DNA from: Xanthobacteraceae bacterium
GTDB taxonomy: Bacteria; Pseudomonadota; Alphaproteobacteria; Rhizobiales; Xanthobacteraceae
NCBI GenBank assembly: GCA_029239875.1
Contig: JARBUD010000026.1
Location: forward strand, 1 to 58,994
Reading direction: 5' to 3'
DNA: 58,994 bases
Made by a program: the position numbers and the translations under genes. The notes under the pieces were generated by a model. The model did not search any database, was not told the origin of the DNA, and saw only the letters and a list, made by a program, of their open reading frames with translations. Position 1 is the first letter of the stretch. Every line of letters begins with the position of its first letter. Below are positions 7,808-15,202 of this stretch, in pieces.

Positions 7808-8107
7808 GGGAGCTCCTCGAGGATCGGACGTCCCCCCCGACAATGCGCGGCCTGCTCCGACGTTCCGGACACGGAGCGAATACTATCGGCAACTTTCTTC
7901 CTCTCACTTTTGTTGTCTGACCATGGTACCTGCCACCGATGATCATACCGTTTGACGGCTTTCAGAGTTGATGAAGCGACAAGGGAGGCACCCGCGCGCC
8001 ACGCAGCGCAGGAACCAATGCTGATGCCGCGGATTAGCCGGCAAGCGACGTCGCGGCCAGTGGAGTCCCTCCCGCGACGCCTTTCCGCACCGGATCAGGA
8101 GCCTAAA
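7808..8107. other. Divergent promoter region between stress genes
   Basis: 300 bases between the minus-strand dehydrogenase and the plus-strand DUF4142 gene. It must hold promoters for both. On the minus strand GGAAC (7862-7866) is followed 16 bases later by CATT, one mismatch from the EcfG general-stress consensus (GGAAC, about 16-17 bases, CGTT). This is suggestive only. No short gene is supported here. Confidence 0.35.
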
Positions 8108-8650
8108 ATGAAAGCCTCTCATCTCATGGCCATGGCGCTGATCGCCGCGGCACCCCTCCTCACGCTTCCCGCCGGGGCGCAGTCCGTCGGCGAGAAGACC
8201 GGCGTCAACTCCGCGCTCGGCATCAGCCCGTCGACGCAGGACTTCGTCACCCAGGCCGCGGTCAGCGACATGTTCGAGATCCAGTCGAGCGAGCTCGCGC
8301 TCCAGCGCGCCGACGAGCCCACCAAGGCCTTCGCGACGCAGATGATAGCCGCTCACAAGAAGACCACGGAGGAGTTGAAGGGCCTGCTGGCCAGCGCCAA
8401 CATAAACGTCACGCCGCCGGCGGCGCTCGACAACGCCCACAAGGAGAAGCTGGACGCGCTGGGCAAGCTGCAGGGCAAGGAATTCACCGAGCAGTACCAG
8501 GAAGACCAGGTCGATGCGCATGAGGACGCCGTCTCGCTGTTCGAGCGCTATGCCGACGGCGGCGAAAACCCGGCGCTGAAGCAATGGGCCGGCAAGACGC
8601 TCCCCGAGCTGAAGCATCATCTCGAGATGGCGAAGAAGCTGGCCGATTGA
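8108..8650 (+). CDS. DUF4142 periplasmic protein
   Basis: 180 residues from ATG at 8108, preceded by AGGAG. A signal peptide (residues 1-24, ending LPAGAQS) precedes an all-helical domain with the DUF4142 pattern: FVTQAAVSDMFEIQSSELALQRA, FATQMIAAHKKTTEEL and YQEDQVDAHEDAVSLFERYA. DUF4142 is a ferritin-like four-helix bundle of unknown function, often induced by general stress in alphaproteobacteria and found with SDR or ADH genes as here. Export to the periplasm is predicted from the signal peptide. Confidence 0.88.
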   Translation: MKASHLMAMALIAAAPLLTLPAGAQSVGEKTGVNSALGISPSTQDFVTQAAVSDMFEIQSSELALQRADEPTKAFATQMIAAHKKTTEELKGLLASANINVTPPAALDNAHKEKLDALGKLQGKEFTEQYQEDQVDAHEDAVSLFERYADGGENPALKQWAGKTLPELKHHLEMAKKLAD

Positions 8651-8720
8651 GCGCGCAGGCCCGCGCGGCGCGGCAGCCTGGTCGCACCGGGCGCCGCTCG
8701 CCACGCCGAAGGGAACTCGC

Positions 8721-10007
8721 ATGGCCCGCGTCCTCGTCATCGGCGCCACCGGCCTGATCGGCTCGCATGTCGCGGCCGCGCTCGACCGCGAGGGCCATGA
8801 GGTGACGGGCGTCGCGCGACATGTCGGCCCGGCTGCCCGGCGCATGCCGCACATACGTTGGCTGCCGCTCGACCTCGCCGGCGCGGGGATCGACGACTGG
8901 CACGCGCACCTGGCCGGCGTCGACGCGGTGGTGAACTGCGCCGGCGCGTTGCAGAGCGGGCCGGCCGACGACGTCGCCGGCACCCACGAGCGGGGGCTGG
9001 CGGCGCTCGTCGCCGCCTGCGAGGCGGCGGGCGTGCGGCGGCTGGTGCATTTCTCCGCCATGGGCGTCGACCGGGCGACGCCCAGCGACTTCTCCCGCAC
9101 CAAGCTGGCTGGCGACCGGATATTGATGGCGAGCCGCCTGGACTGGGTGATCCTGCGCCCCTCGGTCGTGCTCGGCACCTCGGCCTATGGCGCCAGCGCG
9201 CTTATCCGCGGACTGGCGGCGCCGCCGCTGCTGCCGGTTATGCCGGACACGGCGCCGCTGCAGCCGGTGGCGCTAGACGACGTCGTCGCCACTGTCACCT
9301 TCTTCGTGCGACCGGAGGTCCCGGCGCGCGTGGCGGTGGAGCTGGCCGGCCCGGATCGCCTCTCCTTCACCGGGCTGGTGCAGCTCTATCGCGGCTGGCT
9401 CGGCCATGCGCCGGCGCGGGAATTTGCGCTTCCTGCCTGGCTCGCCGATTTCCTCTACCGCCTGGGCGATCTCGCCGGCCTCCTCGGCTGGCGTCCGCCG
9501 GTGCGCTCGACCGCACGGCGGGAGATCGCGCGCGGCGCGGTCGGCGATCCCAGCGAATGGACACGGCACACCGGTATCGCCCCGCGCCCCATCCCCGCCA
9601 TGCTCAACGCCCACCCGGCCTCGGTGCAGGAGGGCTGGTTCGCCGGGCTCTATCTGCTCAAGCCGGTGGTGCTGGTCAGCCTCGCCGTCTTCTGGATCGG
9701 CTCCGGTCTCGCCTCGCTCGGCCCCGGCTATGCGCAGGGCATCGGCATGATGCGGCAGGGCGGCGCGCTGGCGCCCCTCGCAGTGATCGGCGGCGGCCTC
9801 GCCGACCTACTCGTCGGCCTCGGCATCTCCATCCGGCGCACGGCTGGCCCCGCGCTGGTTGCCGGCATCGCCGTCGCGCTGTTCTACGCGCTGGCCGGCA
9901 CCCTCCTCACGCCGTGGCTCTGGCTCGATCCGCTGGCGCCGCTCCTGAAGATTGCCCCGGTGATCGCGCTGCACCTCGTCGCGCTGGCCACGCTGAGGGA
10001 GCGCTGA
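8721..10007 (+). CDS. NAD-dependent epimerase/SDR fused to DoxX-like membrane domain
   Basis: 428 residues. Residues 1-290 are an atypical or extended SDR with the binding motif GATGLIGSH at 8-16. They lack a normal Tyr-xxx-Lys pair at the usual place, as in NmrA- or complex-I-39-kDa-like members. Residues 305-428 hold four membrane segments of the DoxX-like type (LYLLKPVVLVSLAVFWIGSGLASL and others). The SDR-DoxX fusion recurs in proteobacteria; the substrate is unknown. The downstream DUF2269 gene starts on its stop codon, a pairing that suggests a joint membrane function. Confidence 0.8.
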   Translation: MARVLVIGATGLIGSHVAAALDREGHEVTGVARHVGPAARRMPHIRWLPLDLAGAGIDDWHAHLAGVDAVVNCAGALQSGPADDVAGTHERGLAALVAACEAAGVRRLVHFSAMGVDRATPSDFSRTKLAGDRILMASRLDWVILRPSVVLGTSAYGASALIRGLAAPPLLPVMPDTAPLQPVALDDVVATVTFFVRPEVPARVAVELAGPDRLSFTGLVQLYRGWLGHAPAREFALPAWLADFLYRLGDLAGLLGWRPPVRSTARREIARGAVGDPSEWTRHTGIAPRPIPAMLNAHPASVQEGWFAGLYLLKPVVLVSLAVFWIGSGLASLGPGYAQGIGMMRQGGALAPLAVIGGGLADLLVGLGISIRRTAGPALVAGIAVALFYALAGTLLTPWLWLDPLAPLLKIAPVIALHLVALATLRER

Positions 10008-10486
10008 TGACCTATTTCATCCTGAAATATCTGCACCTCATCGGCGCCATCGTACTCATCGGCACCGGCGCCGGCATCGCCTTCTTCATGGTAATGGTCC
10101 ATTTCACCGGCAACGCCACCAAGATCGCCGGGGTAGCGCGCATCGTGGTGACGGCGGATTTCCTGTTCACCGCCACCGCCGTCGTGGCCCAGCCGATCAC
10201 CGGCGTGCTGCTGGCGCGCGAAGTCGGCTATCCCTTGACCGAGGGATGGATCGTGCTGTCGATCATCCTCTATCTCGTCATCGGCGCCTTCTGGATTCCC
10301 GTCGTGTTCATGCAGATGCGCCTGCGCGACCTCGCCGAGGCGGCGGAGCATAGCGGCACGGCGCTGCCGCCGGCCTATCGCCGCATCTTCTGGATGTGGT
10401 TCGCCTTCGGCTTCCCGGCCTTCGCGTCGATCCTCGGCATATTGTGGCTGATGATCGCGAGGCCACAGATCCCCTTGGTCGGTTAA
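10007..10486 (+). CDS. DUF2269 family integral membrane protein
   Basis: 159 residues, four to five membrane segments. The N-terminal segment has KYLHLIGAIVLIGTGAGIAFFM, with the histidine typical of DUF2269. Histidine and aromatic residues recur in segments 2 and 4 (WMWFAFGFPAFASILGILWL). The start ATG overlaps the stop of the SDR-DoxX gene by one base (TGATG), so the two are coupled. Function unknown; haem or quinone contact has been suspected for related families, but nothing here proves it. Confidence 0.8.
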   Translation: MTYFILKYLHLIGAIVLIGTGAGIAFFMVMVHFTGNATKIAGVARIVVTADFLFTATAVVAQPITGVLLAREVGYPLTEGWIVLSIILYLVIGAFWIPVVFMQMRLRDLAEAAEHSGTALPPAYRRIFWMWFAFGFPAFASILGILWLMIARPQIPLVG

Positions 10487-10753
10487 CCGCATACTGCGCG
10501 GGGCGACGCATCGCCAGACGGGCCGGTGCTGCCTGATCCACACGGCCCGTCTGTCCGGTTCCCCACGCGGCCCGTAAAGCTGGCAGGGCCACAGATGCAG
10601 AACCCAATCCGTTCGGGCTTGCCGGCAGAAAGCACTCGGCCGGACCGCTCATCGGGATGGCAGCGAGTGGCCGCGGAAATGCTCCATCTGCGCGAGCGCC
10701 GTTTAGACAGGCGCGGCTGCCCGGCATGATCGCGCATCATTCCATCTTCGCGA
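10487..10753. other. Intergenic stretch without a supported gene
   Basis: 267 bases between the DUF2269 gene and the exonuclease III-like gene, which converge. No frame with a ribosome site and protein-like content, no tRNA and no hairpin with a T tract was seen. Confidence 0.4.
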
Positions 10754-11377
10754 TCAGTCCGTCGATGACGGCCGCGCTTGCGGCGCGGACTGCGCGGTCT
10801 CCGAAAGCTCGATCCAGACCGGCGCGTGATCACTCGCTCTATCCCAGCCGCGAACGGTGCGATCGACGTCGGCGGCCACCAGCCGCTTTGCCACCGCCGG
10901 GCTGAGCAGCAGGTGGTCGAGACGCAGGCCGGCATCTCGGCCCCAGGCGTCGCGAAAATAGTCCCAGAAGGTGTAGATGCGCTCGCCGGGATGCAGCGCG
11001 CGCAGCGCGTCCGTCCAGCCCTGACTCACGAGAAGGCCAAATGCCCGCCTCACCTCCGGCCGAAACAGCGCGTCGTCGACCCAACGTTCGGGTTTATAGA
11101 CGTCGAACTCAGTCGGCATGACGTTGTAGTCACCGGCAAGCACGACCGGCACGTCGAGCGCGAGCAGTTCCGCTGCGTAATCCGTCAGGCGCCTGAACCA
11201 GCGTAGCTTGCAGATTGCGCCATAGTTCGCTTTCTCAATCTCCCGGATCGGAAAACGCGCTTCCGGCGCCTTTAGCTCCTGCAGGCACACAACGTCCGGC
11301 TGCGCTTTCTCCAGCCAGCGCAGCAACACCGGCAGGCGTCCGTTGATGCCGTTGACGTTGAAGGTGGCGATTTTCAC
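10754..11377 (-). CDS. Exonuclease III-like protein with in-frame internal deletion
   Basis: 207 residues against about 260 in intact Xth. The N-terminus (KIATFNVNGINGRLP...CLQELK) has the metal ligand Glu34. GDYN, DHLLLS and SDHAPVWIE, which carry the Asp, Asn and His of the active site, are present. After residue 55 (ANYGAI) the protein jumps straight to CKLRWFRRL. About 60 residues are missing, including the NGVAI strand and the Tyr-containing PNGNP loop. The enzyme is probably inactive as an AP endonuclease. The start appears to be GTG at 11375-11377, with AGGAG abutting it, an unusually close spacing. It follows a small gene by six bases. Confidence 0.75.
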   Translation of the reverse strand: MKIATFNVNGINGRLPVLLRWLEKAQPDVVCLQELKAPEARFPIREIEKANYGAICKLRWFRRLTDYAAELLALDVPVVLAGDYNVMPTEFDVYKPERWVDDALFRPEVRRAFGLLVSQGWTDALRALHPGERIYTFWDYFRDAWGRDAGLRLDHLLLSPAVAKRLVAADVDRTVRGWDRASDHAPVWIELSETAQSAPQARPSSTD

Positions 11378-11383
11378 CTCCTA

Positions 11384-11560
11384 TCAGCGCTTCCGGTCAC
11401 CGCGGTCGCCCTCTCCAGACTTTGCCGCGTGCTTTGCTTCGCGCTTGCGATCTTGACTCAGCGACCGTCCAACATCGTCGGATTCCTTGAACCGGCCTTC
11501 CTCGTCGCGGCGCACATAGCGCTTGTCCGTGCCGGTGTCGATGAGCTCACGCTTGGACAT
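11384..11560 (-). CDS. 58-residue conserved hydrophilic protein
   Basis: ATG at 11558-11560 with AGGAGG eight bases upstream; stop at 11384-11386. The sequence opens with SKRELIDTGTDKRYVRRDE, then GRFKESDDVGRSLSQDR, and ends Lys/Arg/Gly-rich. This is a widespread short protein of Rhizobiales and other proteobacteria with no known function; its KGG-like, highly charged tail suggests disorder. It precedes the exonuclease III-like gene by six bases, so both are probably in one transcript. Confidence 0.75.
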   Translation of the reverse strand: MSKRELIDTGTDKRYVRRDEEGRFKESDDVGRSLSQDRKREAKHAAKSGEGDRGDRKR

Positions 11561-11635
11561 GGGATCCTCCTGCAGCCGATAGCTTGCCGGGAGGCAATGT
11601 TTCGCAGCCGGATCTGTTCCGCCATAACTCCGGCG

Positions 11636-11690
11636 CTAGCGTAGCGCCTTCACGATCTTCTCGAGGTCGCTGAACCCGGCGAGTATCGAG
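11636..11690 (-). pseudogene. C-terminal fossil duplicated from the 12,488-12,745 gene
   Basis: A minus-strand remnant encodes GFSDLEKIVKALR and a stop, identical over 13 residues to the C-terminus of the gene at 12,488-12,745 but with synonymous base differences. Upstream only about five more codons are in frame before similarity ends. The rest of this copy is missing, which points to an old duplication followed by deletion. Confidence 0.7.
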
Positions 11691-11831
11691 CGCCCTTGGC
11701 GGCACCTCACTCGTCCCAGTTGTCCTCCGGGAGGTCAGGACTTTTTTGCGTTTCGAGGCGCCTTCCTAGCATTTGCGCTTGCCGATTGGAGAAGAACGGC
11801 AGAGCCTGAATGCCCATGGGGAATGCGCGCC

Positions 11832-12011
11832 ATGGACAGCTTCGATCTTCCTTTCGAGCGTGCCCTTGAGGAGATCGACAAGGTCAACTCGCTGGATGAA
11901 CTGACACCGTTCATCCGGGAGCTCCTGGAGCCCTACGGCCTGCGCAACGTGGAATCGCGATCGTCGCCGCCATGCTGCTCATTGGCCGTGCTGGGCCAGA
12001 CAAGATGGTGA
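11832..12011 (+). pseudogene. LuxR-type N-terminal fragment
   Basis: The first 39 residues (LPFERALEEIDKVNSLDELT ... LLEPYGL) match the beginning of the autoinducer-binding or PAS-like N-terminal domain of LuxR-type regulators. After about position 11,950 the frame loses protein character and stops at 12,009-12,011. The helix-turn-helix half is absent. I interpret it as a truncated gene; assignment rests on a short motif and is tentative. Confidence 0.35.
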
Positions 12012-12124
12012 AGCCCTTTCTCGCGACCGAGGCGCGCCAAGCGACCTACGCAGTCGTCGCCACCGGAGCGACATGCTTCACAGTGCTTCTTGTGATCAAT
12101 GCGGTGGCCCATCTGGCTTCTTGA
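11951..12124 (+). pseudogene. Fragment of a small membrane protein
   Basis: A frame with no stop from 11,951 to 12,124 has protein-like composition: a hydrophobic segment (GIAIVAAMLLIG), a hydrophilic linker (PDKMVKPFLATEARQATY) and a second membrane segment (TCFTVLLVINAVAHLAS) just before the stop. It overlaps the LuxR-like fragment in another frame; an ATG exists at 11,972. The abrupt junction suggests two gene remnants joined by deletion, with only the C-terminus of this one kept. Confidence 0.35.
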
Positions 12125-12170
12125 GCCCGGACGAACGCAACCGCGGCCGTTCGGCCGCGTTGAATCGCGC

Positions 12171-12491
12171 ATGATCCCGATGCGGCCTGTCCATCTGTGG
12201 GAAAGCGGCTCGACCAAGCGCACCTTGGCCGACGTCGAAGCCGCAGCTTGGTTCCTGCTCAACAACTGGCCGGTCGCCCATGCCGGCACCGACCTGCATC
12301 GTACCGCCCGATCGCTGGCGTTGAAGACCCTGAGCGGCAAAGGATCGGCCGCAATATTTCGCGTGGCCCTGGTCTCCGCCGCCAAGGAGGCCGACATTTA
12401 CGCCGAGCCGGCCGACGAGCCCGAGGATCTGCTGCCCCGCTATGTTGCCGAGCCTTGGCGCCACAGCGGCAAGAAGCGCCAGCGACGCTAG
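12171..12491 (+). CDS. DUF982 family protein
   Basis: 106 residues from ATG at 12,171. The DUF982 layout is clear: RPVHLWESGSTKRTLADVEAAAWFLLNNWP, then HRTARSLALKTLSGKGSAAIFRVALVSAAKEADI. DUF982 proteins are small, abundant in Hyphomicrobiales and of unknown function. The last 25 residues are charged. It converges with the minus-strand gene that follows, sharing the CTAG that contains both stops. The earlier in-frame Met at 12,099 lies inside an upstream remnant and is not favoured. Confidence 0.7.
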   Translation: MIPMRPVHLWESGSTKRTLADVEAAAWFLLNNWPVAHAGTDLHRTARSLALKTLSGKGSAAIFRVALVSAAKEADIYAEPADEPEDLLPRYVAEPWRHSGKKRQRR

Positions 12492-12745
12492 CGCAGGGCC
12501 TTGACGATCTTCTCAAGGTCGCTGAAGCCGGAATGCACCCAGGCGCCGCCCTCGGCCGGCAGCAGGTCCGCCGTGAAGCTGATGCGCACGGCATCGACGC
12601 GCTTCTTGATGTCGGCACGGTCGCCCGGCACGAAGGCTACGCATCCACTCCAGATGCGCGTGCCGGCCGTCGGCTGATCAGGGGCGATCTGCCAGTCCGG
12701 CCCGACCTTGGTGATGTTCTTCCGGACGATCTCGAAGGGCTGCAT
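12488..12745 (-). CDS. Hypothetical protein (85 residues)
   Basis: From the likely ATG at 12,743-12,745 (an upstream Met at 12,781 is possible). The composition is protein-like, with a central WSGCVAFVPGDRADIKKRVDAV and C-terminal WVHSGFSDLEKIVKALR. No family recognised; alternating strands and a C-terminal helix suggest a compact domain. A decayed second copy of its C-terminus lies 850 bases to the left, so the gene has been duplicated locally. Confidence 0.55.
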   Translation of the reverse strand: MQPFEIVRKNITKVGPDWQIAPDQPTAGTRIWSGCVAFVPGDRADIKKRVDAVRISFTADLLPAEGGAWVHSGFSDLEKIVKALR

Positions 12746-12822
12746 GGCGCTGCTATGGGCGATTCCCGGCTCGCAGCGCAACCGGCATCGCTCCGCCGGT
12801 GGTAATCGTCGCGCCTCCTCTT

Positions 12823-12837
12823 GTTCTCATTTTGTTC
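12823..12837 (+). promoter_or_regulatory. LexA (SOS) box, left boundary of SOS module
   Basis: GTTCTCATTTTGTTC, an exact GTTC-N7-GTTC direct repeat, the LexA site of alphaproteobacteria. It lies 38 bases before the start of the 12,876 gene. It shares GTTCTC and a T-rich spacer with the boxes at 14,940 and 40,974. Confidence 0.8.
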
Positions 12838-12875
12838 TCGTGGAATCCATAGCCCGATCAGAGCGGGAGGACGCG

Positions 12876-13103
12876 ATGGAATTGAACATGAAGACACTGA
12901 CGGCGGGCGCCGTCGACATCTCGGAAAACCAGATAGATCAAGCGATCGCGGCGTGCGGCGGCGACCCTCGGGAAACGGTGCGCGCGCTGCTGGTCGGACA
13001 GGTCCTTATAGGCGGCCAGGTGCTGAAGATGCGAGGGAAGATCTCCACCGGCTACGTCCGTCGGCTCCCATTCGCGAGCTTGGCGGCCGTCACCGGCAAG
13101 TGA
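12876..13103 (+). CDS. SOS-controlled hypothetical protein A (75 residues)
   Basis: ATG at 12,876 with GGGAGG upstream. Residues 15-40 (ISENQIDQAIAACGGDPRETVRALLVGQ) look like a small helical UBA-like element, followed by LIGGQVLKMRGKISTGYVRR. No known family recognised. It is the first gene behind the LexA box at 12,823 and is followed four bases later by the next gene. SOS induction after DNA damage is predicted from that box. Confidence 0.65.
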   Translation: MELNMKTLTAGAVDISENQIDQAIAACGGDPRETVRALLVGQVLIGGQVLKMRGKISTGYVRRLPFASLAAVTGK

Positions 13104-13107
13104 TGCC

Positions 13108-13407
13108 GTGCGCCTCGTCGAGTACCCCTATGTGCTGGTGCGCTTCTCCTGCACGATGTGCCGCCGCCGCGGGCAAATGCGGCTGGTACGGCTGGCGGAG
13201 AAGTACGGCGCGGACACCTCGATGCTGACGGTGCTGAACAACGTCGCCTGGAGCTGCTCCTTGCCGCGCAAGGGCAGCGAGCACCGCAAGCCGCAGAAGT
13301 ACGGCGCGCGGTGCGGGATCTTCCTGCCGGATCTAGGTGGCAGCGGGCCGCCGCCCGACATGCCCCCCGTTGGCCTGCGGCTGGTGAAGCCCGACGCGGC
13401 GGAGTGA
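13108..13407 (+). CDS. SOS-controlled hypothetical protein B with zinc-ribbon-like cysteines
   Basis: 99 residues, probable GTG start at 13,108. The N-terminal third contains a CxxC (Cys15, Cys18 in FSCTMCRRRGQMRL), with further cysteines at about 50 (WSCSLPRKG) and 69 (ARCGIF). The pattern resembles a small zinc ribbon. The C-terminal part is Pro-rich. It could bind nucleic acid, but this is inference. It is the second gene of the operon behind the 12,823 LexA box, and its stop is five bases before the next start. Confidence 0.6.
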   Translation: MRLVEYPYVLVRFSCTMCRRRGQMRLVRLAEKYGADTSMLTVLNNVAWSCSLPRKGSEHRKPQKYGARCGIFLPDLGGSGPPPDMPPVGLRLVKPDAAE

Positions 13408-13412
13408 AGGCG

Positions 13413-14009
13413 ATGGTGCTGAAACTTCAGCGTCGTGCCGAGACCTTCGAGGCCTATTTCGTCGCCAGCCACGACTTCCAGATCGGAGGCATCTGGCGGC
13501 TCGGTCATGTGCAGGTCGAGTTATGGGGATGGTGTGTCGGGAACGTCAATCTGAACGCCGACGGGCACGGCCCCTGCCAGGGCGGCGCCGGCAACCGCCA
13601 AGAGGCGATGGAGATGCTCGCGCGCCGCTGGCGCATCTGGCTGCGCGCGGCCGGGCTCCGCGAGGTCGACGCGCCGCACCGCGAAGAGAATGCTCCGCCG
13701 CCGGCGCGCTCCGACATGGCGACCACGGGGCTGATGCTGAAGCCTCGGAATGACGGGCCATCGGAAGGATATCGGGTCGAAAGCAATGGCGTCCCTCTCG
13801 GCGCCGTGGGGAGGACCTATGGCGTCGATACCACGCAATGGTATTGGTCGCTGAGCGCCATCACGGTGCCCATCGATGAGCGCGCGCGGGGCGTGTCCTA
13901 TCCCTGCGGCGGCGGGGCGACACGAGAGGAAGCCTTTGCCGGCTTGACGGCGCGCTGGCGCGCCTGGCTTGCGACCGCTGGGATGGAAGAGATTCCCGCC
14001 GACACCTAA
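13413..14009 (+). CDS. SOS-controlled hypothetical protein C with tandem duplicated domain
   Basis: 198 residues from ATG at 13,413. Two halves share one pattern: half one (about 1-85) runs [17 protein letters not shown]...[12 protein letters not shown]...[19 protein letters not shown]. Half two (about 107-194) runs [18 protein letters not shown]...[12 protein letters not shown]...[20 protein letters not shown]. Each half ends in a helix with R-W-R-x-W-L. A linker rich in Pro and Ala joins them. No known family. It is the last gene of the SOS operon and overlaps the convergent SRAP gene by four bases. Confidence 0.65.
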   Translation: MVLKLQRRAETFEAYFVASHDFQIGGIWRLGHVQVELWGWCVGNVNLNADGHGPCQGGAGNRQEAMEMLARRWRIWLRAAGLREVDAPHREENAPPPARSDMATTGLMLKPRNDGPSEGYRVESNGVPLGAVGRTYGVDTTQWYWSLSAITVPIDERARGVSYPCGGGATREEAFAGLTARWRAWLATAGMEEIPADT

Positions 14010-14689
14010 ATCAGCAGCCTCTCGACCTCGGCCGGAGGATCTTCCTTCGCCGCGCCGCGCGCGATGATCGTCAGCCCGTCATCCGGCAAGGGCCGCTGCA
14101 GCGCGCAGGCCTCGCTCCATGGTGCGCGCATCCACACCTCGCGCTCCTCGGCCGTGGTGAGGATGACGGGCATGGCCTTTGGGTGGATCGGCTTCACGAC
14201 CGCGTTCGGCTCGCAAGTGAGGAAGCCATAGAGGTCGTGCAGGCCGACGACCGGGTTGGCCTTCGTGCCGCGTACGCCGCTCCACTGCGTCCAGATGCCA
14301 GCGAAGAAGGCGAGGGGCCTCTCCTCCGCCAGCGCAAACCAGACGACGTCCTTGCGCTTGGTGACCGGGTTCGGCTCCGGTGCGTATTCGCTGAAGCTGG
14401 TGAACGGCACGAGGCAACGGCTCGCCGGCCCGGTCCAGCGCCGCCAGTGTGGCGAGGCGACGTTGCGGATGTTCGTCACGGGCGCGCCACCGAACTGCGG
14501 CGGCGACGGCATGCCCCAGCGCGCCATGGCGAGCTCGCGCTCGCCGTCCGCACCCGTCCAGACGACCGGCGCCGGATAGTCGGGGAATATCCCGGTCTGC
14601 GGCGCCAGATTGCCGGCGAGGTTGCGGAAAGCGCCAATCAGGGCGCGGATCGCCTCGGCGTTGCTGGTGTGGCTGTAGAGGTTGCACAT
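14006..14689 (-). CDS. SRAP domain protein (HMCES/YedK type)
   Basis: 227 residues. After Met removal Cys2 (MCNLYS) becomes the N-terminal nucleophile that crosslinks to abasic sites in single-stranded DNA. The other active-site positions are visible: Asn73 (VTNIRN), Glu101 (FTSFSEY) and His169 ([10 protein letters not shown]). Length and order match the family. It would shield AP sites as a thiazolidine DNA-protein crosslink. It is the second gene of a minus-strand operon behind the LexA box at 14,940, so SOS control is predicted. Its 3' end overlaps the opposite SOS operon. Confidence 0.9.
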   Translation of the reverse strand: MCNLYSHTSNAEAIRALIGAFRNLAGNLAPQTGIFPDYPAPVVWTGADGERELAMARWGMPSPPQFGGAPVTNIRNVASPHWRRWTGPASRCLVPFTSFSEYAPEPNPVTKRKDVVWFALAEERPLAFFAGIWTQWSGVRGTKANPVVGLHDLYGFLTCEPNAVVKPIHPKAMPVILTTAEEREVWMRAPWSEACALQRPLPDDGLTIIARGAAKEDPPAEVERLLI

Positions 14690-14695
14690 CGCGCT

Positions 14696-14908
14696 TTAGT
14701 CTTCGCTGGCCATCCCCGGCGCAGGGTAGCCAGCGGTGGCCCTAATCAGCGCCGCATTCGCCACGATGGCCTGCGCGATCTTATCGCTGTGGGAATAGCA
14801 CACGAAGCCCTCCTCGGCGTCGAGAACGCCGAAGAGCGAGTTTCCGTCCTCGTCTGCGGTCAATTCGACGGTCCAAGGCAGGGGAGCTTGATCGAGATGG
14901 GTGGTCAT
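14696..14908 (-). CDS. SOS-controlled small hypothetical protein upstream of SRAP gene
   Basis: 70 residues from ATG at 14,906-14,908; an earlier in-frame ATG (14,956) would place the start upstream of the LexA box and is rejected. The sequence PLPWTVELTADEDGNSLFGVLDAEEGFVCYSHSDKIAQAIVANAALIRAT resembles short phage-borne proteins that show such a beta-beta-helix pattern. No function known. It starts 32 bases after the LexA box and is followed six bases later by the SRAP gene. Confidence 0.6.
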   Translation of the reverse strand: MTTHLDQAPLPWTVELTADEDGNSLFGVLDAEEGFVCYSHSDKIAQAIVANAALIRATAGYPAPGMASED

Positions 14909-14939
14909 CGTTCGCTTCCAACACGAGCCCCTTGCCCGT

Positions 14940-14954
14940 GAACAGAATGAGAAC
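14940..14954 (-). promoter_or_regulatory. LexA (SOS) box, right boundary of SOS module
   Basis: On the minus strand GTTCTCATTCTGTTC, an exact GTTC-N7-GTTC repeat differing from the 12,823 box at one spacer base. It fires leftwards into the small gene at 14,908 and the SRAP gene. Confidence 0.8.
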
Positions 14955-14989
14955 ATAGGTGGGGGGAGTCAAGGTACACGTTGGCGGCG

Positions 14990-15202
14990 TCAATCCCGTG
15001 CCGCGTGCCACGTCTGCGAGAAGCCGGGCCAGCCGAAGAGGGAATCGCCCATCTCGACGAGCCTGTTCCCCATCCGCCGAATCACGTCGGGCTCGATCTC
15101 CTCATAGGGTTCGTTCAGCCACCACACGCGGCCGTCGGAGGTGAACCCCGTATAGACGAGCTCGCCGCTCTCGATACGGTCCTCAATGCGCGGATGGCTC
15201 AT
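14990..15202 (-). CDS. Hypothetical protein (70 residues)
   Basis: From ATG at 15,200-15,202 with CAGGAT upstream. The sequence ELVYTGFTSDGRVWWLNEPYEEIEPDVIRRMGNRLV is well formed and acidic. No family recognised. It overlaps the end of the upstream gene by 20 bases, which suggests coupling. It is transcribed towards the LexA box but begins upstream of it, so it is not expected to be SOS controlled. Confidence 0.5.
   Translation of the reverse strand: MSHPRIEDRIESGELVYTGFTSDGRVWWLNEPYEEIEPDVIRRMGNRLVEMGDSLFGWPGFSQTWHAARD

Noticed and set aside
7842..7866. EcfG general-stress promoter for the zinc dehydrogenase
   Set aside because: GGAAC with 16-base spacing to CATT has one mismatch in the short -10; too weak to list as a site, kept only as a remark in the intergenic entry.
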